Source: Albifimbria verrucaria
Taxonomy: Eukaryota > Ascomycota > Sordariomycetes > Hypocreales > Stachybotryaceae
DNA: 64,000 nucleotides
Assembly (NCBI GenBank): GCA_020081605.1
Contig: JAHREC010000007.1
Coordinates: forward strand, 1,302,001 to 1,366,000
Direction of reading: 5' to 3'
Shown: in pieces, positions 23,325-35,148 of the stretch
Numbering within the stretch: the stretch's first letter is position 1
Layout: each line of letters starts with the position of its first letter
Translations under genes and position numbers: made by a program
The notes under the pieces: model-generated
Seen by the model: only the letters and a program-made list of their open reading frames with translations
Told to the model about the DNA's origin: nothing
The model's database searches: none

Positions 23325-24759
23325 GGCGAACGGTGGATGCTCTGTTGCTATCCTAGCGATACAATGAGGGAGAATACGGCCACGGGAAGTGTCTGACGGC
23401 TCTCCGTTTGGGCTCGTCTCTGCTGGAGGGCGTGGAGACAGGGAGACGAGTGCGGGAGCGATTGTGCTATAGCGAAACTGATTGTCGTTGCGACCAGCGC
23501 TGTCTGCAGAAGAGATGTCAGACAACAAGGGAAATCGATGAGCGAGTCGTCAAACACCGGGGAGAAGGAGCAATTCGGCGGCAGGAGTCGAGGAAAAGGC
23601 GGCGGACGATGATGATGCGGTCGCAGACGGATGCTTGTAGCAGGGTGGTTGGCCGTGACGCTGGAGTAGAGGTACCTTGCTATCGCAGGTGCCTATCTGC
23701 GGAGCGCCTGGACTGTTTGGGGATACAGACGGTCTAGCGCGCAATACCGATCCAGTACAGGCTGTAGTCGGGCATAGTCCGCCTAATGAACGGTAACTTT
23801 CGCGTTCTTTAGTTTAGGCGGCGGAGTAACGCCTTGAGCTCTGCTGTTAAGGCGCAACTACACACATCCTTTCCATCCAAGAACACGCGCCTCATCCTTA
23901 CCGGTAAGGAGGTATTACATTTTACCTTAGTAGCCAGATACTCAGGTAGATATACAGTGGTATGGCACTCTGTACAGCGGCGGAAAAGCAAGCAAACTCA
24001 TCTCACATTCTAGAGGTTATCCTACCGTGGAACAGATACTATGTAGATGCATGCTCGACATCTTAAGCTCTGGCTACGCCGACATGCTAGTCTGTCGGTG
24101 ATTACGCTCTCAAAGTACCAAGCGTGACAGGCCAAGAGCCAGGCCAGGCCGCCTTTGGATAAGCCCCGGTGCTCAACTCAGCCGCGATTTCCCCATTCTA
24201 CTGTACTTGGCCGAAGACCTGATGAGTGCGCTCGCCATCTGGATGTCGCAGAATCAGGCTGTGGGGTACTGAGCTGCCAAGTAGAATTACATGTTTCTCG
24301 GCGCAGGGCATTATGAGACATCCCTTGGTCTCGAAAGGAGAATTGCTAGACACGAGAGTCCTCTGGCAACTGGAGGGATCGCGCTTCTGAGGTTCTCCAA
24401 TAGGTACCCAGAACCACGCTCCCCACACGTGTAGCCGCAGGGTGGTGATACGGAGTGAGTAGCGACGCGCAAAGGTTGTCGGTCAGCGCAACTTTGCTGC
24501 GGCAGGTATTGTCAATCGTCACTTGCATGCACTAATCATAATGAAATCAATAATCAAGTTTGTTCAATATTGCAATAACTTTGCCTGATAATACATGGCG
24601 GCGTTAAAAGCTTTGGAAACTGCCGCGTTGTCCGGTGCCGAGAACTCCCGTGTGACCCATAACCCTCCCTCCAGGACGCGTTACGCCCGCATGGAAACTC
24701 CCTGCCCAAATAACCAAAAGAAAACAAAAAGGTAAAATATCTTTTCCAGAGCAAATGGT
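23325..24759. other. 1.4 kb intergenic, no gene recognised
   Basis: SYN8 promoter side and the 3' flank of the next minus-strand gene. All open frames are short and without domains. No repeat or RNA gene seen. Confidence 0.4.
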
Positions 24760-25637
24760 CTAGGCGATGCTCATCTCAGTGTCAATGGGTGCTGCGGCGA
24801 AGCTAGGCTCAACGGGGCGAGGCGACTCGGCCGCCGTTAGAGTGACTGAGCCATCAAATGTAGGCGGCGAGCACTGCAGATGCTGAAGCGCGCGCTGTGC
24901 ATCCTGACTGACAAGGCGACCCTGGCGTAGGTTCTCATCAAAGAGGAAGAATCCTCCGAAGCCTCGACGAGATAAGACTGCAAGCCTCTGCTCTCGAGAG
25001 TGATCCGAGCGTTGGAAATGGGGTAGTGGTTCTCAATGTAGCGAGCCCATCCTCGAGCAGCTGCTTGGATATGCTCGTCATTGCTGATCTTTCTCCAGCC
25101 AATGCCCAGTTGAAGAGTGAAGTCGTCAATTACAGGGCCGTTGCTGGCACCGGCCTCTAGATCAGTGGGTCCAAAGTGCATTGGCCCATCCGTGATTGGG
25201 GTCGAGGCAGGCGAGACGCTGTTGCTGTTGCGGCCAAGCCGCTGGGATTTGTGCATTCGCTGATCAACGTCTTCAGTCTTCTTGGGAAGGCTATCGAGAG
25301 CATTGGCAAGCTTCTCATCGACCCAGGTGCCTGATTGAGAGGTGGCATCGGATGTGTAGCCGGGGCCTGACTTGATGAGAACCATGCCTTCGCCATAAGT
25401 CCAGTCTTCTTTCACGCTGGGAGGAGCGTCGGCCTCGAGATTAACGGCAGCTTCATCTCGAGAACGCTTCCTACCGGCAGACATGGTGGGGCGCTGCGCG
25501 GCTGTGAAAGAACCAAACGGTCTGGGAGAGGCATGTCGGCGAGGGAAGTTTGCCATGGGTAGCGGCGTCTGGAGAGAGTGCTGAGGAGACATGGTGAGAA
25601 CTGGCGAGCCGGAGAACTGGCGGCTGAAGGAGGCCAT
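24760..25637 (-). CDS. unknown Pezizomycotina-type protein (one 1-nt break)
   Basis: I do not recognise the family. About 292 residues. The N-terminal 60 are basic and low-complexity (Ser/Pro/Arg) and end in AGRKRSRDEA, a possible nuclear localisation signal. A central block contains EDWTYGEGMVLIKSGPGYTS and SGTWVDEKLA. The C-terminal half has an ordered region: TLQLGIGWRKISNDEHIQAA, then ARGWARYIENHYP. With one base added near 24968 it continues FGGFFLFDENLRQGRLVSQD, and the frame runs to TAG at 24760-24762. The conserved-looking Trp/Tyr pattern suggests a small globular nuclear protein. Function unknown. A CT-rich tract on its coding strand lies upstream. Confidence 0.65.
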
Positions 25638-27240
25638 GGTGGGCGAGGCGGATGGTGAAAGAGGAGCTGGGAATTGCTAGAATGGTCAGTAGTCAAAGCT
25701 TCCACAAACCACTGGATAAACCAGCAAGATATCCGAGATTGAGCAGATGAGGAGCTGCAGATGCGATGCTGATGAGGGAGCTGATGGGCGGATGGACGGA
25801 GGGTGTAGTGTATCCAAGTAAAGCAGATGGTTGTCGCGTCAATGTATGGGGATGGACGGCGACAGAGATTAGATGGGTTGACGATAAGAGGATGAGGTAG
25901 GGAGATAAAGAGCTAGGTGATCAAGGTGGTGGAGAAAGTCAATCCATATAAGACGATGTGCGATGGATACAGCTTGATGGGTGGTAAGGTGGAAAGAAGA
26001 TGAAAGTCAGATGAGAAGAGGAGTGAGGAAGAGGAGAGAGAAAGGGGAGAGGAGAGGGTTGAAGTTGGGGAGGGCTGCGAAAGAAGAAGACGAAGAGAAA
26101 AGGAAGTAGAGGACGAAAAGAGACCAATGGCAAGGGAGACGAAGGGACTGTTGGAAGAGTCTGTACTGCAGAGGAAGAAAATGGGGCGAAGGCGTCCGTG
26201 GCTGCAGCAGCTGCAGGCAGAGAGTTACTCAGTCTGGAGCGTAGCGTCGCGTACGTGCAGCACAAGGAGCGTAGATCGGATCCGCAAGGCTGTTGCGGGC
26301 TAGTCGTACCGTGTCTCGGACTGTGTTGTCCTAGGCGCCTATCGCTGGCCTGGCACTGTCTGCACTGTCCTGCATGTCAGAGGCCAGACCCACCTTCGGG
26401 GTGCCTTAGCCCCGGGCGTGTGGGGTCCAGCACGTGCAAGGGACGCGTCGCCGCACTGTGGGCGGATCGCCTGTGCATGCAGGCTTTTGCCCTGACCAGC
26501 CCGGAGCGGTTAGCGCGTCAGCAGCCTCCCGCCAATCGCCAGCGCCCGAATCTTCCGTCTGCCACCGGCCCATTGCGGCCCCCGTCAACCCCCAGTGAGT
26601 CGGCACAGTGCCAGCTCTGGCACCCCTTCCCACCGAACTTAATTGAATCGGCTCACAGGGCCAGAAACTTTGTCAGCGGGCCAACACCAACACGATTCAG
26701 CGCCAGGAACGGTTACACCCATGGCAACACCGGAAGAAGGTCCCCACATCACGTGGTATCTAAGCCAGAATGGAATGCGGTTCCACATGCGGCAAAGCGC
26801 GTCGCAAGAAAAAGTCGGGGATACGATGGCGTTGGTTGGTCAACCATTCACCAATCATTACCCGAGACACCTACGGCACCGGTTCCTGGTCGGCTGTCAC
26901 ATTTGCTTGCCTTGCCTTGCTTGATCCTAGCCTAGGTGTGTGCGTTGCAGGAGAGAGAGGCTGGGGCTGGTGCTTGGCTGCCATCAGCACCTCGATGCGA
27001 GCGAGTCTTATTATCCCAGACCCGCAATCCGTTTCCTTCGCCTTCCACTACGCCTTTGCATTATCCGATCCATGGTCTTCGCACAGGAAATTGCCTCCCC
27101 GTCGGCTGTTCTGGCACCACTTTGCGGCATTGTAAGCTTGCGGGTGTCGCCTCAACCTGATATTACTAGAACTATGACCATACTTGCATACGTGCCCTTC
27201 AACAACCTTCGTAAGCTGGTAAATACCACTATCGTCCTTC
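25638..27240. other. 1.6 kb intergenic with polypurine tract
   Basis: Promoter side of the unknown gene at 24760-25637. From about 25980 to 26160 the plus strand is strongly A/G-rich, i.e. CT-rich on the transcribed gene's strand, as is common just upstream of fungal transcription starts. Open frames between 26198 and 27263 overlap on several frames and look spurious. Confidence 0.45.
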
Positions 27241-28172
27241 CTAAACTGTTTCGTCATCCGTAGTCATCTCGATAACGCTGTGGGGACCTCCCATCTCAGA
27301 CACCCTCGGTTCTCCAGAGCTACTATCATGTAGGTCGTGGTCTCGTTCGCTGTATGTCGTACGTACGATGCTGATGCTGGATCGGCCACCGGATCCTGAC
27401 ATAGTGTGCGACCTTTCCAACTCGTCTTGATGTTGTACCGCCGCCGGTGCGTCCTCGTCGTAGGATGTTCGTGATGACCGTGCTGCACGCTCGGCATCCT
27501 CAGATGTAGCCACGATACAAAGCTCAGCGCTTTGGGTCTGCCGCAAAAGCCATCGTTTCCTTCTAGCCTCCCGTATCTGGACCCGTCTATCACCCGTCGA
27601 GTCATCATACTGTTCTGAAGAAACATGATGTGCGTCCATATGCTGCAAAGTGGCTGGTAAAGTATCGGCATTGCTTTGCTCCTGTAGCACCGACGTCAAT
27701 TACCAGCGTCAGTCCAGCCTGACAAAGGCTCAAGGACCAGGATGAAGTCATGGACTATTTACTAACCCTGACAACCCGTCGTCTCCCTCGCCTATCCTAG
27801 ATTGCGATAGCTCAGTTGTGCTTGTACTCTGGGCTTTTACAGGGTAAGTTGACATTTCCAAAGCTGACGAAGAAGTCTGCTTGGAGTCATCGTGATTCTC
27901 GTGGAAGGGGCCGATCCAATTAACAGTGGGCAAAAAGGCCGAGTCGGCTCTTTATTTGACGATTGGGTGATGGAAGTCTTCGTCCCTGGAAAGTGATCGT
28001 ACGTGGATGCGTTGTCAGGCTTACAGAGGCTGAGCCCTAGTAATCCCAACTGTGATTGAGGATGGAAACGACTTCTTTCCTTTTTAGCATCAGCTTTGCA
28101 CCGATGATGAATAACAAATTCCTTTAACTCCGCTGGGCTCAAGGTTATGGTTGTAGCTCGAAGTCGAAGCAT
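27241..28172 (-). CDS. possible unknown protein gene, model uncertain
   Basis: Open frames on the minus strand with protein-like composition: MLRLRATTITLSPAELKEFV at 28172, a middle piece NWIGPFHENHDDSKQTSSSA, and a last piece with VQIREARRKRWLLRQTQSAE ending in DDETV at TAG 27241-27243. A plausible intron lies near 27770-27690 (GTTAGT...CTACAG). Joining the pieces needs at least one frame change near 27940, as in other genes here. No known domain is seen. It could be a fast-evolving regulatory protein or a mispredicted non-coding region. Confidence 0.35.
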
Positions 28173-29595
28173 TGTGCTTGTGTGGCTGCGCGGCCAAAGG
28201 GATTAAACACTGGTGTAGAGCCTTTGACGCGCAGTGCCTTGTGGAATAAAGTCGTTGATGCCGCAACCAAGTTACGAGAAGGGCACAACATATTTGTCAA
28301 ACTCGGTAGCTGAAGTTTCCCACGAGCCGCGAGGTAGTTACGTTCGTGGATCGAGGAAGCAACTCCCTAGATGCATGGCTTCGAGCCGGCCCCATCGACC
28401 AGCCTCAAGATTTGATCTTGATGATATCAATAATCTCTTCCCACAAGCAAATACTTATTTCATCTCAAAGGTAAGGCATCAGCTCATTCTGAACCATTGA
28501 GCTCGTGTCTCTGTCGTGATCGAGTAGACAATATTCATGCTGAGAGCCTCAGGAGTCAGCATTTAATGTCAAGAGCAAACAACCGAAGTCACGATGGAGT
28601 CTTGTTTCTGGTTAAAAATCGTAGCACATCCTAATTCTTGCCAATCGCTGATCGTAGCATGATCTCATGCAACCCCTATCTATAAGAATAATCTATATAA
28701 CCTAAGATCTTGTGCATGCCTTGAGCCTCTGAAGCCCCCTCCCCGGATGACGGCTTCACGGGGAGTCCAGGCAAAGAATGCTCAAGCACCGGCACGGCAT
28801 GCCGGTAAAGACCTCACTCTCGGCGGGGCGACCCATAAATCGAGTATTGGCGGTGCCAAACAACGAACGGGCCCCGTTTCTCCTCGAAGCCGGAAATGCT
28901 TCGTACAGCACGGATGGCAGGATGTAGGCTTGACCACGGCGGCTTGCTGACGCAGAACCGCTGACGGAGCAAGTCGGAGAATATCCCACCGGCTGGCTCC
29001 TCGGCATTACCCCGACGCTATCATGCTATCGGTTTAAATGAAAAGATATGGTAGACAAGGCGATAAGGCAAGGCAGGGCAAGGCGCAGAACCGGCCATTA
29101 CGTGGCTTGTTGGTGAATATCAATGGCACCATCAGTGGTCGAGCTGGGTGCCTTACCCAAACCGTCCTGCTTTAGATGAGCTGGAGGTACGGAGCATGTC
29201 GTCACAGGAGGGTGGAAAATAGAAGGGTACAGCGGTGCGTGTGCGGGCCATGCAGATTGAGGCGAGTATTGCGCTAACTCGACGCTACAATTTCTCATCA
29301 CCCCCAACCTTCAAGGTACATCCCCACCCAACTCACGCAAAACCCGCTTGGAGGGCCAAGTACCTCGCCATACGAGCAGCACAGCCCGGTACCTGACTTG
29401 ACCTATTTCCTTACACTTGGTACAGTACATGGCGATCTGCAACCACACCATCCGGCACCACATGGTCGTAGGTCGTTCTGCTGGCCAACGCCGACGCCGT
29501 CCGTGGCCGATCAACTTTCGCTTGCTTCACACTCGTTCTGGCGTCCGTGTCTCCATCGCCTTGAGCCGTGACTAAGGCTCTCTGGATCGCCCATC
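28173..29595. other. 1.4 kb intergenic, no gene recognised
   Basis: Region between the minus-strand unknown gene and the PDK1 kinase. It contains the short repeats ggcaaggcagggcaaggcg near 29060. No coding domain found. Confidence 0.4.
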
Positions 29596-31978
29596 ATGAA
29601 TGGCGACCTGAGCCTTTCTCAAGCATTGGGCGGACTGCGGATAGCCAACCCAGACGATGCCACTGACCCAGCACCCCCGCCGTTGCTCAATCAACTCCCT
29701 CTGCTCCCATCACGACCGATCCGCGTCTTCACACTCCAGCACACCCAGGCACGAGCCCTGTTTCTCACGAACCTCTGTCCGATGACCGCCACGATGCAAC
29801 CCGTCCTCTAGACTCCCAAACCTCCTCCCGATCCGACCTCGCCAGGTCCTCCGTATACGGTACCCCTGATTTTGCCGACCCTTCGACAGTCTCCGCATCT
29901 ACTCCCGCACCAGTATCCTATCTGTCCCGGGAACCTAGCCAGAGAGACACCCAACGGTTTGCCCACGCGTCTCGAAGCGCACCCTTACCTCCAGCAGCCG
30001 GCCCTCTGCCCGTCCGAAGAAGTTCCAGAGGCATGGCTGGTGGCTACGGCTCCGTACCTGGGGCCTCTCAGGCTGCCCCTTTTGCTGGTGATGCACCGGT
30101 GCCGACAACCAGCGAGGAGTGGAAGGACCGAGGTGCTGCCGTTGGCGTGCGAAGAGAGGTTGATGCGAATGGGCGTACTGTCGTCCGGCAAGTCAAGAAG
30201 GGTGTTCGTGATTTCTCCTTTGGCCGGGTCCTCGGCGAAGGATCTTACAGCACTGTCTATCTGGCCACAGACCGTCAGACCCTCAAGGAGTACGCCATCA
30301 AGGTGCTGGAAAAGCGACACATCATTAAGGAGAAGAAGATCAAATATGTGAATATCGAGAAGAACACACTCAATCGTCTCACCGAGCACCCGGGCATCGT
30401 CCGTCTCTACTATACCTTCCAGGACGACTCTTCGCTCTACTACGTTCTTGATCTGTGCAACGGTGGCGAGCTACTCGGTGTTCTGAAAAAGACTGGCACT
30501 TTCGATGTCGAATGCACCCGATTTTATGGTGCTCAGATCCTCGACGCAATCGAATACATGCACTCACGAGGGGTTATACACAGAGATTTGAAACCCGAGA
30601 ATGTGCTCCTAGATGATCAGATGCACATCAAGATAACCGACTTCGGTACAGCGAAGCTGCTTCGTGACCCTCGCCAACCACAGGTGCCTGATCCCGCCGG
30701 GCCCGATCCTGGGAAGGCTGACGCTGAAGATGATGGTCGGGCCGCCTCTTTGTAGGCACTGCCGAATACGTGAGCCCCGAGCTGCTTACCAGCAAGAGTG
30801 CTTGCAAGGCTAGTGACCTGTGGGCCTTTGGTTGTATCATTTACCAACTGCTTGCAGGCAGACCACCTTTCAAGGGGAAGTGAGTACCTGACCTTTCAGA
30901 AAATCGTCAACCTTGAATATGAGTTCCCCCTGGCTTCCCACCCGCCGCCAGAGACTTAGTAGAACGCTGCCTGGTACTCGATCCGGCCCGAAGGATCACC
31001 ACAGAACACATTAAAAACCACGAGTTCTTCGATGGCCAGCAGTTTGGCAAGATGCTGTGGCGGACGAAAGCCCCAAGACTGCGTCCCTATGTACCACCTC
31101 CCCAGGAGCCGAATATCATTCAATTGAATGGTTACGGCGCTGCATCCACGCCGAACCCTCTACCTGAGACACGGCCAGCCCTGCCGTCGCAAGGCAACGC
31201 GTCCAACGGGGCCAACCGCCCAGCCCGAATAATCACTGAGCTACCACCCCGACGCAGCTTGACATTGAATGGTCACCAGTGCTTACCAAGAATAACGAGC
31301 GCATCCTTAAACTTGGAGACCTCATGGTGATATCTACACCACTGGCCCACAGTCCTCACGGGAAGGGGCTGATGATGGCCATAAGAAGCTGTCGCGTTTC
31401 TTTGGAGGAAGCACGACTAAGAAGCGCCAGCGACTTGTGATGATAACCTCAAGCGGTCGTATTTTACTCGCACCCGCTGGAGGAGAGGAGAAACGCGCGA
31501 AGCAAGAGCTGTCCCTTCTTGCACCGGACTGCACTTGGAGAAGCCAACAAGATGCCAAAGGGCAACTCGTTTGGTGTGTGGATACTGTACGTAAACTCCA
31601 TGTTCCGTGGCTGCTACACACTTCTAACTATTTCTCATAGGGCGGGAACCACTACACATTTGAAGACCCTAAAGGCACACCGAGCATCGACAACGGCCGC
31701 CCGTCTGCTCATGAATGGATTGAATGTCTTGAAAGAGCTAGAGAGATGGCGATGTCCCAAACGTCCAGTGATAACAGCTTCACTGACATCCCTCAACTAT
31801 GTCGAGCCCGGCAAGTACAATGGCAGGCCGACCAGCGTATTCGGAGGGCTTTGGTGTCAACGATCGGTCGGGACGCAACCACCTGAGCAAGAACCAGGCA
31901 AGCGTTGAGGACCCGGCTCCGAAGCGGAACCGCTTCAGCAAGAGACAGTCCCGAAGTGGATTGGGCCCGGCATTCTAA
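29596..31978 (+). CDS. PDK1/Pkh-type AGC-kinase kinase with C-terminal PH domain (about seven 1-nt breaks)
   Basis: This is the 3-phosphoinositide-dependent kinase homologue that activates AGC kinases (Ypk, Pkc, Sch9) in sphingolipid and cell-wall signalling. A disordered N-terminus of about 170 residues precedes the kinase domain: Gly loop [20 protein letters not shown]-type Lys in [10 protein letters not shown], catalytic loop [21 protein letters not shown], activation loop [13 protein letters not shown], and [20 protein letters not shown]. The PH domain region includes [14 protein letters not shown]; intron 31587..31640; then [11 protein letters not shown]. The end [18 protein letters not shown] is at 31978. 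Frame changes are needed near 29698, 30750, 30930, 31254, 31370 and 31795 (one base missing each). Near 30882 one extra G seems present (GNEY expected). Family identity is certain; the exact sequence is not. Confidence 0.9.
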
Positions 31979-33030
31979 GGTTATCTCGTAATGCCATTCC
32001 GATCGCGATCATTCAGTCGGAACACTGGTTTCTATCTTACATCTGCTTGGACATCCAAACTCGGCTTACAGATTTGGTACGACACTGATCATCGGCAGCG
32101 AGGCGCATCAAAAGGAGTTTGTTTCTCATTAGGCGGGATTACCAATTTTGATTGCAGTTTCTTAGAGGATTGAGGAACTTGTGCATGTGAGCCAGAAATG
32201 TCGGCTATGCATTAAGAGTACTTGGAAACGTCAAGCACTTGACTGAATTTTTGTTGACAGCCACGCAAATTCTCATTGAGGTGTGTGCTTTCGCGACTTC
32301 GAGCCGTTGCAAAAGTGGCTGAACAATAGCCTCTATTATCGGGCTCTTCGAGCACTGGTAATATTCACAACAACAGTCCTCACGTGGTCTGTAAGTACCA
32401 TTCTATTCTCGGAGGATTGGTCTGTTATAATGAAGGAGACATTTGGCAGAAGATGTATATAGACATTACAATAGACGGAAGGAGAAGCTATTGATGTCAA
32501 GAAGAATCTGCTGGATTTAGTCTTATGGATGGGCTCGCTTTGAGCCACAATTTGCATGGAGTCAAACCATGCGCGATGCGGAGTATGGACATGCAAACAC
32601 TGTCCATATTGCATCGCAATTGCATAGCAGTCATAGCTACGGAGTACTCACTGATTTTTGAAGTCTTTCTCTTAATGCTAACACGCTTCATCGGATCTTG
32701 AGATGCTTCCATGTGAAATACAAAACAAACACGTACACAATGGATGCAACCACAGCTCAATGAATATTATCATGCAATGTGTTCTGGATAAAAGACTTAC
32801 TTATCCAGCTTGCGATTTTTGATGCTTGGTATCATAAATGCTACTAAGAATTGGTGAGGCTAGGTCGTGGTGAATGAGGTTGTTCTTGGTTGCAGGTGCA
32901 CGTGACCGACTTTTTGGGGATTTTGACAACGGTCTTGCGCGACACGGTCGCGACTCATCGCTATCAACTCGCTCCACGATATTGGCATCGTAAAGCTCCT
33001 GCCCCACGTTACGGACCATACCTCGCCACA
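31979..33030. other. 1 kb intergenic, no gene recognised
   Basis: AT-richer spacer between PDK1 and the SWIB gene. Small open frames on the minus strand have no domains. Confidence 0.4.
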
Positions 33031-34735
33031 ATGCAGCAGCAATACCGTTCGTTCGCGCCGCAGAGCCACAGCGCTCTCCGCATACGGCAAACCAGCGCAG
33101 AGGCGGAATTGGTGAGAATCAAGGCCAAGCTTCTGGATTTCGTACCAATGCTAATTCGTAATTCACATAGGTCCCATGATGTCGTCTGGACCTCATCCTC
33201 AGGTTCCCTTACGCAGGCCCAAATTGCCCAACAGCAGCAGGTTCAGGCCCATGCTAGCGAACTTGCCAAACGTCGAAGCCGAAAGCCAACCGACAAGAAC
33301 ATACCCGATGGCGTTGAGGACAGCATTGTCGACCCAGCAGGTGTTCAGCGCTACAAGGAATTGCGTGATGTCGAACGGCGACTAGATGCGACGATGACGC
33401 GCAAGCGTCTCGATGTTTCCGACGCAGCAAGCCGCAACACAAAGGTTGGTCGTGCTCTTTGACGATGCGCTGCACTGATGCTGATGAGTTAGCTACAGTA
33501 CTGGAGAACGATGCGGATATGGATCAGCAACACGGTCGAGGACCAAGTTTGGCAGGGCAGCGGCATGAGTGTTGATGCTTTCGACTTCAGCCCAAACATG
33601 GAAGCCTCCTACCGAGTGAAAATCGAAGGCCGCCTACTTGATGAAGGCGACGGGTCAGAAGATGATACAGCACAGAGCGGTGCAGACACGGCTGCCCTAG
33701 CTGCTGGCGATGCGGACAAGATGGACGAGGACAGCTCGACGCCCCAAAAACCGAAAACCAACCAGCCGAAGAGCTCAAAGCCCAAGTTCTCCCACTTCAT
33801 TAAGGCACTGTCTGTAGACTTTGACCGTTCACGATTCCGCAACGGGGCAGAGCAAAGTGTGGAGTGGAAGAAACCGGATCAGAATATGCGTAACCAAAGT
33901 GGTGCCAGCTTGCCTGCTGCCGCAGACTTTGACGAGCTCGCTTTCAAACGAAACGGAGACGAGAACATGAATATTACAATCAACCTTTTCCGGCATGAAA
34001 CCCCAGAACGATTCCAGCTCAGCCCTGAACTGGCCGAAGTCGTTGACATGACTGAGGCGACGCAACAAGAAGCTGTTATGGGGCTGTGGGAATACATTCG
34101 GTTGTGGGGGCTTCAGGAGGACGAGGAGAAGCGCAACTTCCGCTGCGATGAGTTATTGAAGAAGGTTTGCTCTTCCTAATTACCTTTGCAAAGAGTGAAG
34201 AAGATTTCTAATTATGAAGCAGGTCATACGGCGTGGAGATATCGGCTACATTCCCATGTTGAATGAATATGTGACGCAGCACCTGCGCCCGCTGCCGCCA
34301 ATTAGCCTCCCATACACGATCCGCGTGGATGAGGAATTTCATAAAGACCCTCAGCCGACTATTTACGATGTTCAAGTCCTTGTCGAGGACCCCCTGCGGG
34401 CGTCGCTGCTGCCCCTCATCAACAACCCCAACTACGCCACCATGCTGAAGGAAGTCATGGGCCTGGACGACCAGCTTGCCAAGCTCGTCCAAGCCATTGC
34501 TGTCTCCAAAGCCAAGCACTCCTTCTTCAACTCCCTGAGCGAAGACCCCACAAACTTCGTGAGGAACTGGCTGAGCTCGCAAAAGCGTGACCTGGAAGTC
34601 ATCATGGGAGAGGCGACCAGAGGTGGCAGCGAGCTTGCTACGGGAGACGAGTGGCGCCTGGGTGGGAAGAACAGTGTCTGGGCCACGCAAAATGCCAGGG
34701 AGAGCGTGAATGTCTTGCTATCAAAGCAGCGATAA
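33031..34735 (+). CDS. SWI/SNF (or RSC) complex 60-kDa subunit with SWIB domain
   Basis: An orthologue of Snf12/Rsc6 (BAF60), a chromatin-remodelling subunit. Exons start at 33031 (MQQQYRSFAPQSHSALRIRQ), 33171, 33499 and 34223. Landmarks: Gln-rich AQIAQQQQ, KRRSRKPTDKNIPDGVED, the conserved MRIWISNTVEDQVWQ, and the SWIB/MDM2 region FQLSPELAEVVDMTEATQQE, then GLWEYIRLWGLQ. The C-terminus has helical segments (VLVEDPLRASLLPLI) and ends LLSKQR at TAA 34733-34735. One C is missing near 33208 (GPHPQVP/LTQAQIAQ), and the join of exons 1 and 2 implies one base missing near 33111. Fungi usually have a single BAF60-type gene that serves both complexes. About 500 residues. Confidence 0.88.
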
Positions 34736-35148
34736 ATGCCAGCGCCCCTTGGACTGTAGTTCGCATGAGCACGTATGGAAGCTATGTTGGGAGTTTGGCT
34801 ACGAGCCAGTGCTGGGAAAGGGTTTGGCGTTCATCCTTCTTTTATTCACAGAAAATAAACTGTACGATAGATTCCCACAAGGAACGGCGCAGGGTTGAAG
34901 CGCTAGATATCCAAATGCAATGCTGCCATTATTGACCTCGGTAACACCAGAACCAGTCAGCTGAAGCAGGTATGAATGTCTGAATGAGTACGAATCAGAA
35001 ACTTGGGTTCTCTCGTGCTTGACTTCATCATGCTCTTCTAACAATGCCCAATCCATCTTAACGCCGTGATAGCAAGTAACGCTGGTGAGGAAATGCAGAA
35101 AGATACAATGTATGCTCCTGGTGATTCAAGTTGTTCTAAACAACTGGC
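34736..35148. other. convergent 3' region SNF12-like / HYM1
   Basis: 413 bp between stop codons. Nothing else is recognised. Confidence 0.4.

Noticed and set aside
26198..27263. Several overlapping open frames of up to 245 codons in a GC-rich spacer
   Set aside because: Composition is dominated by Pro/Arg/Cys/Leu runs typical of random GC-rich frames, frames overlap on both strands, and no domain or splice structure is seen.
28234..28950. Short plus-strand frames between the unknown gene and PDK1
   Set aside because: No homology-like segments or usable splice sites; probably chance.
30874..30900. A 20-nt intron in the kinase domain of PDK1
   Set aside because: Far shorter than any known fungal intron, and its removal would delete conserved EYLTFQ; an indel is more likely.
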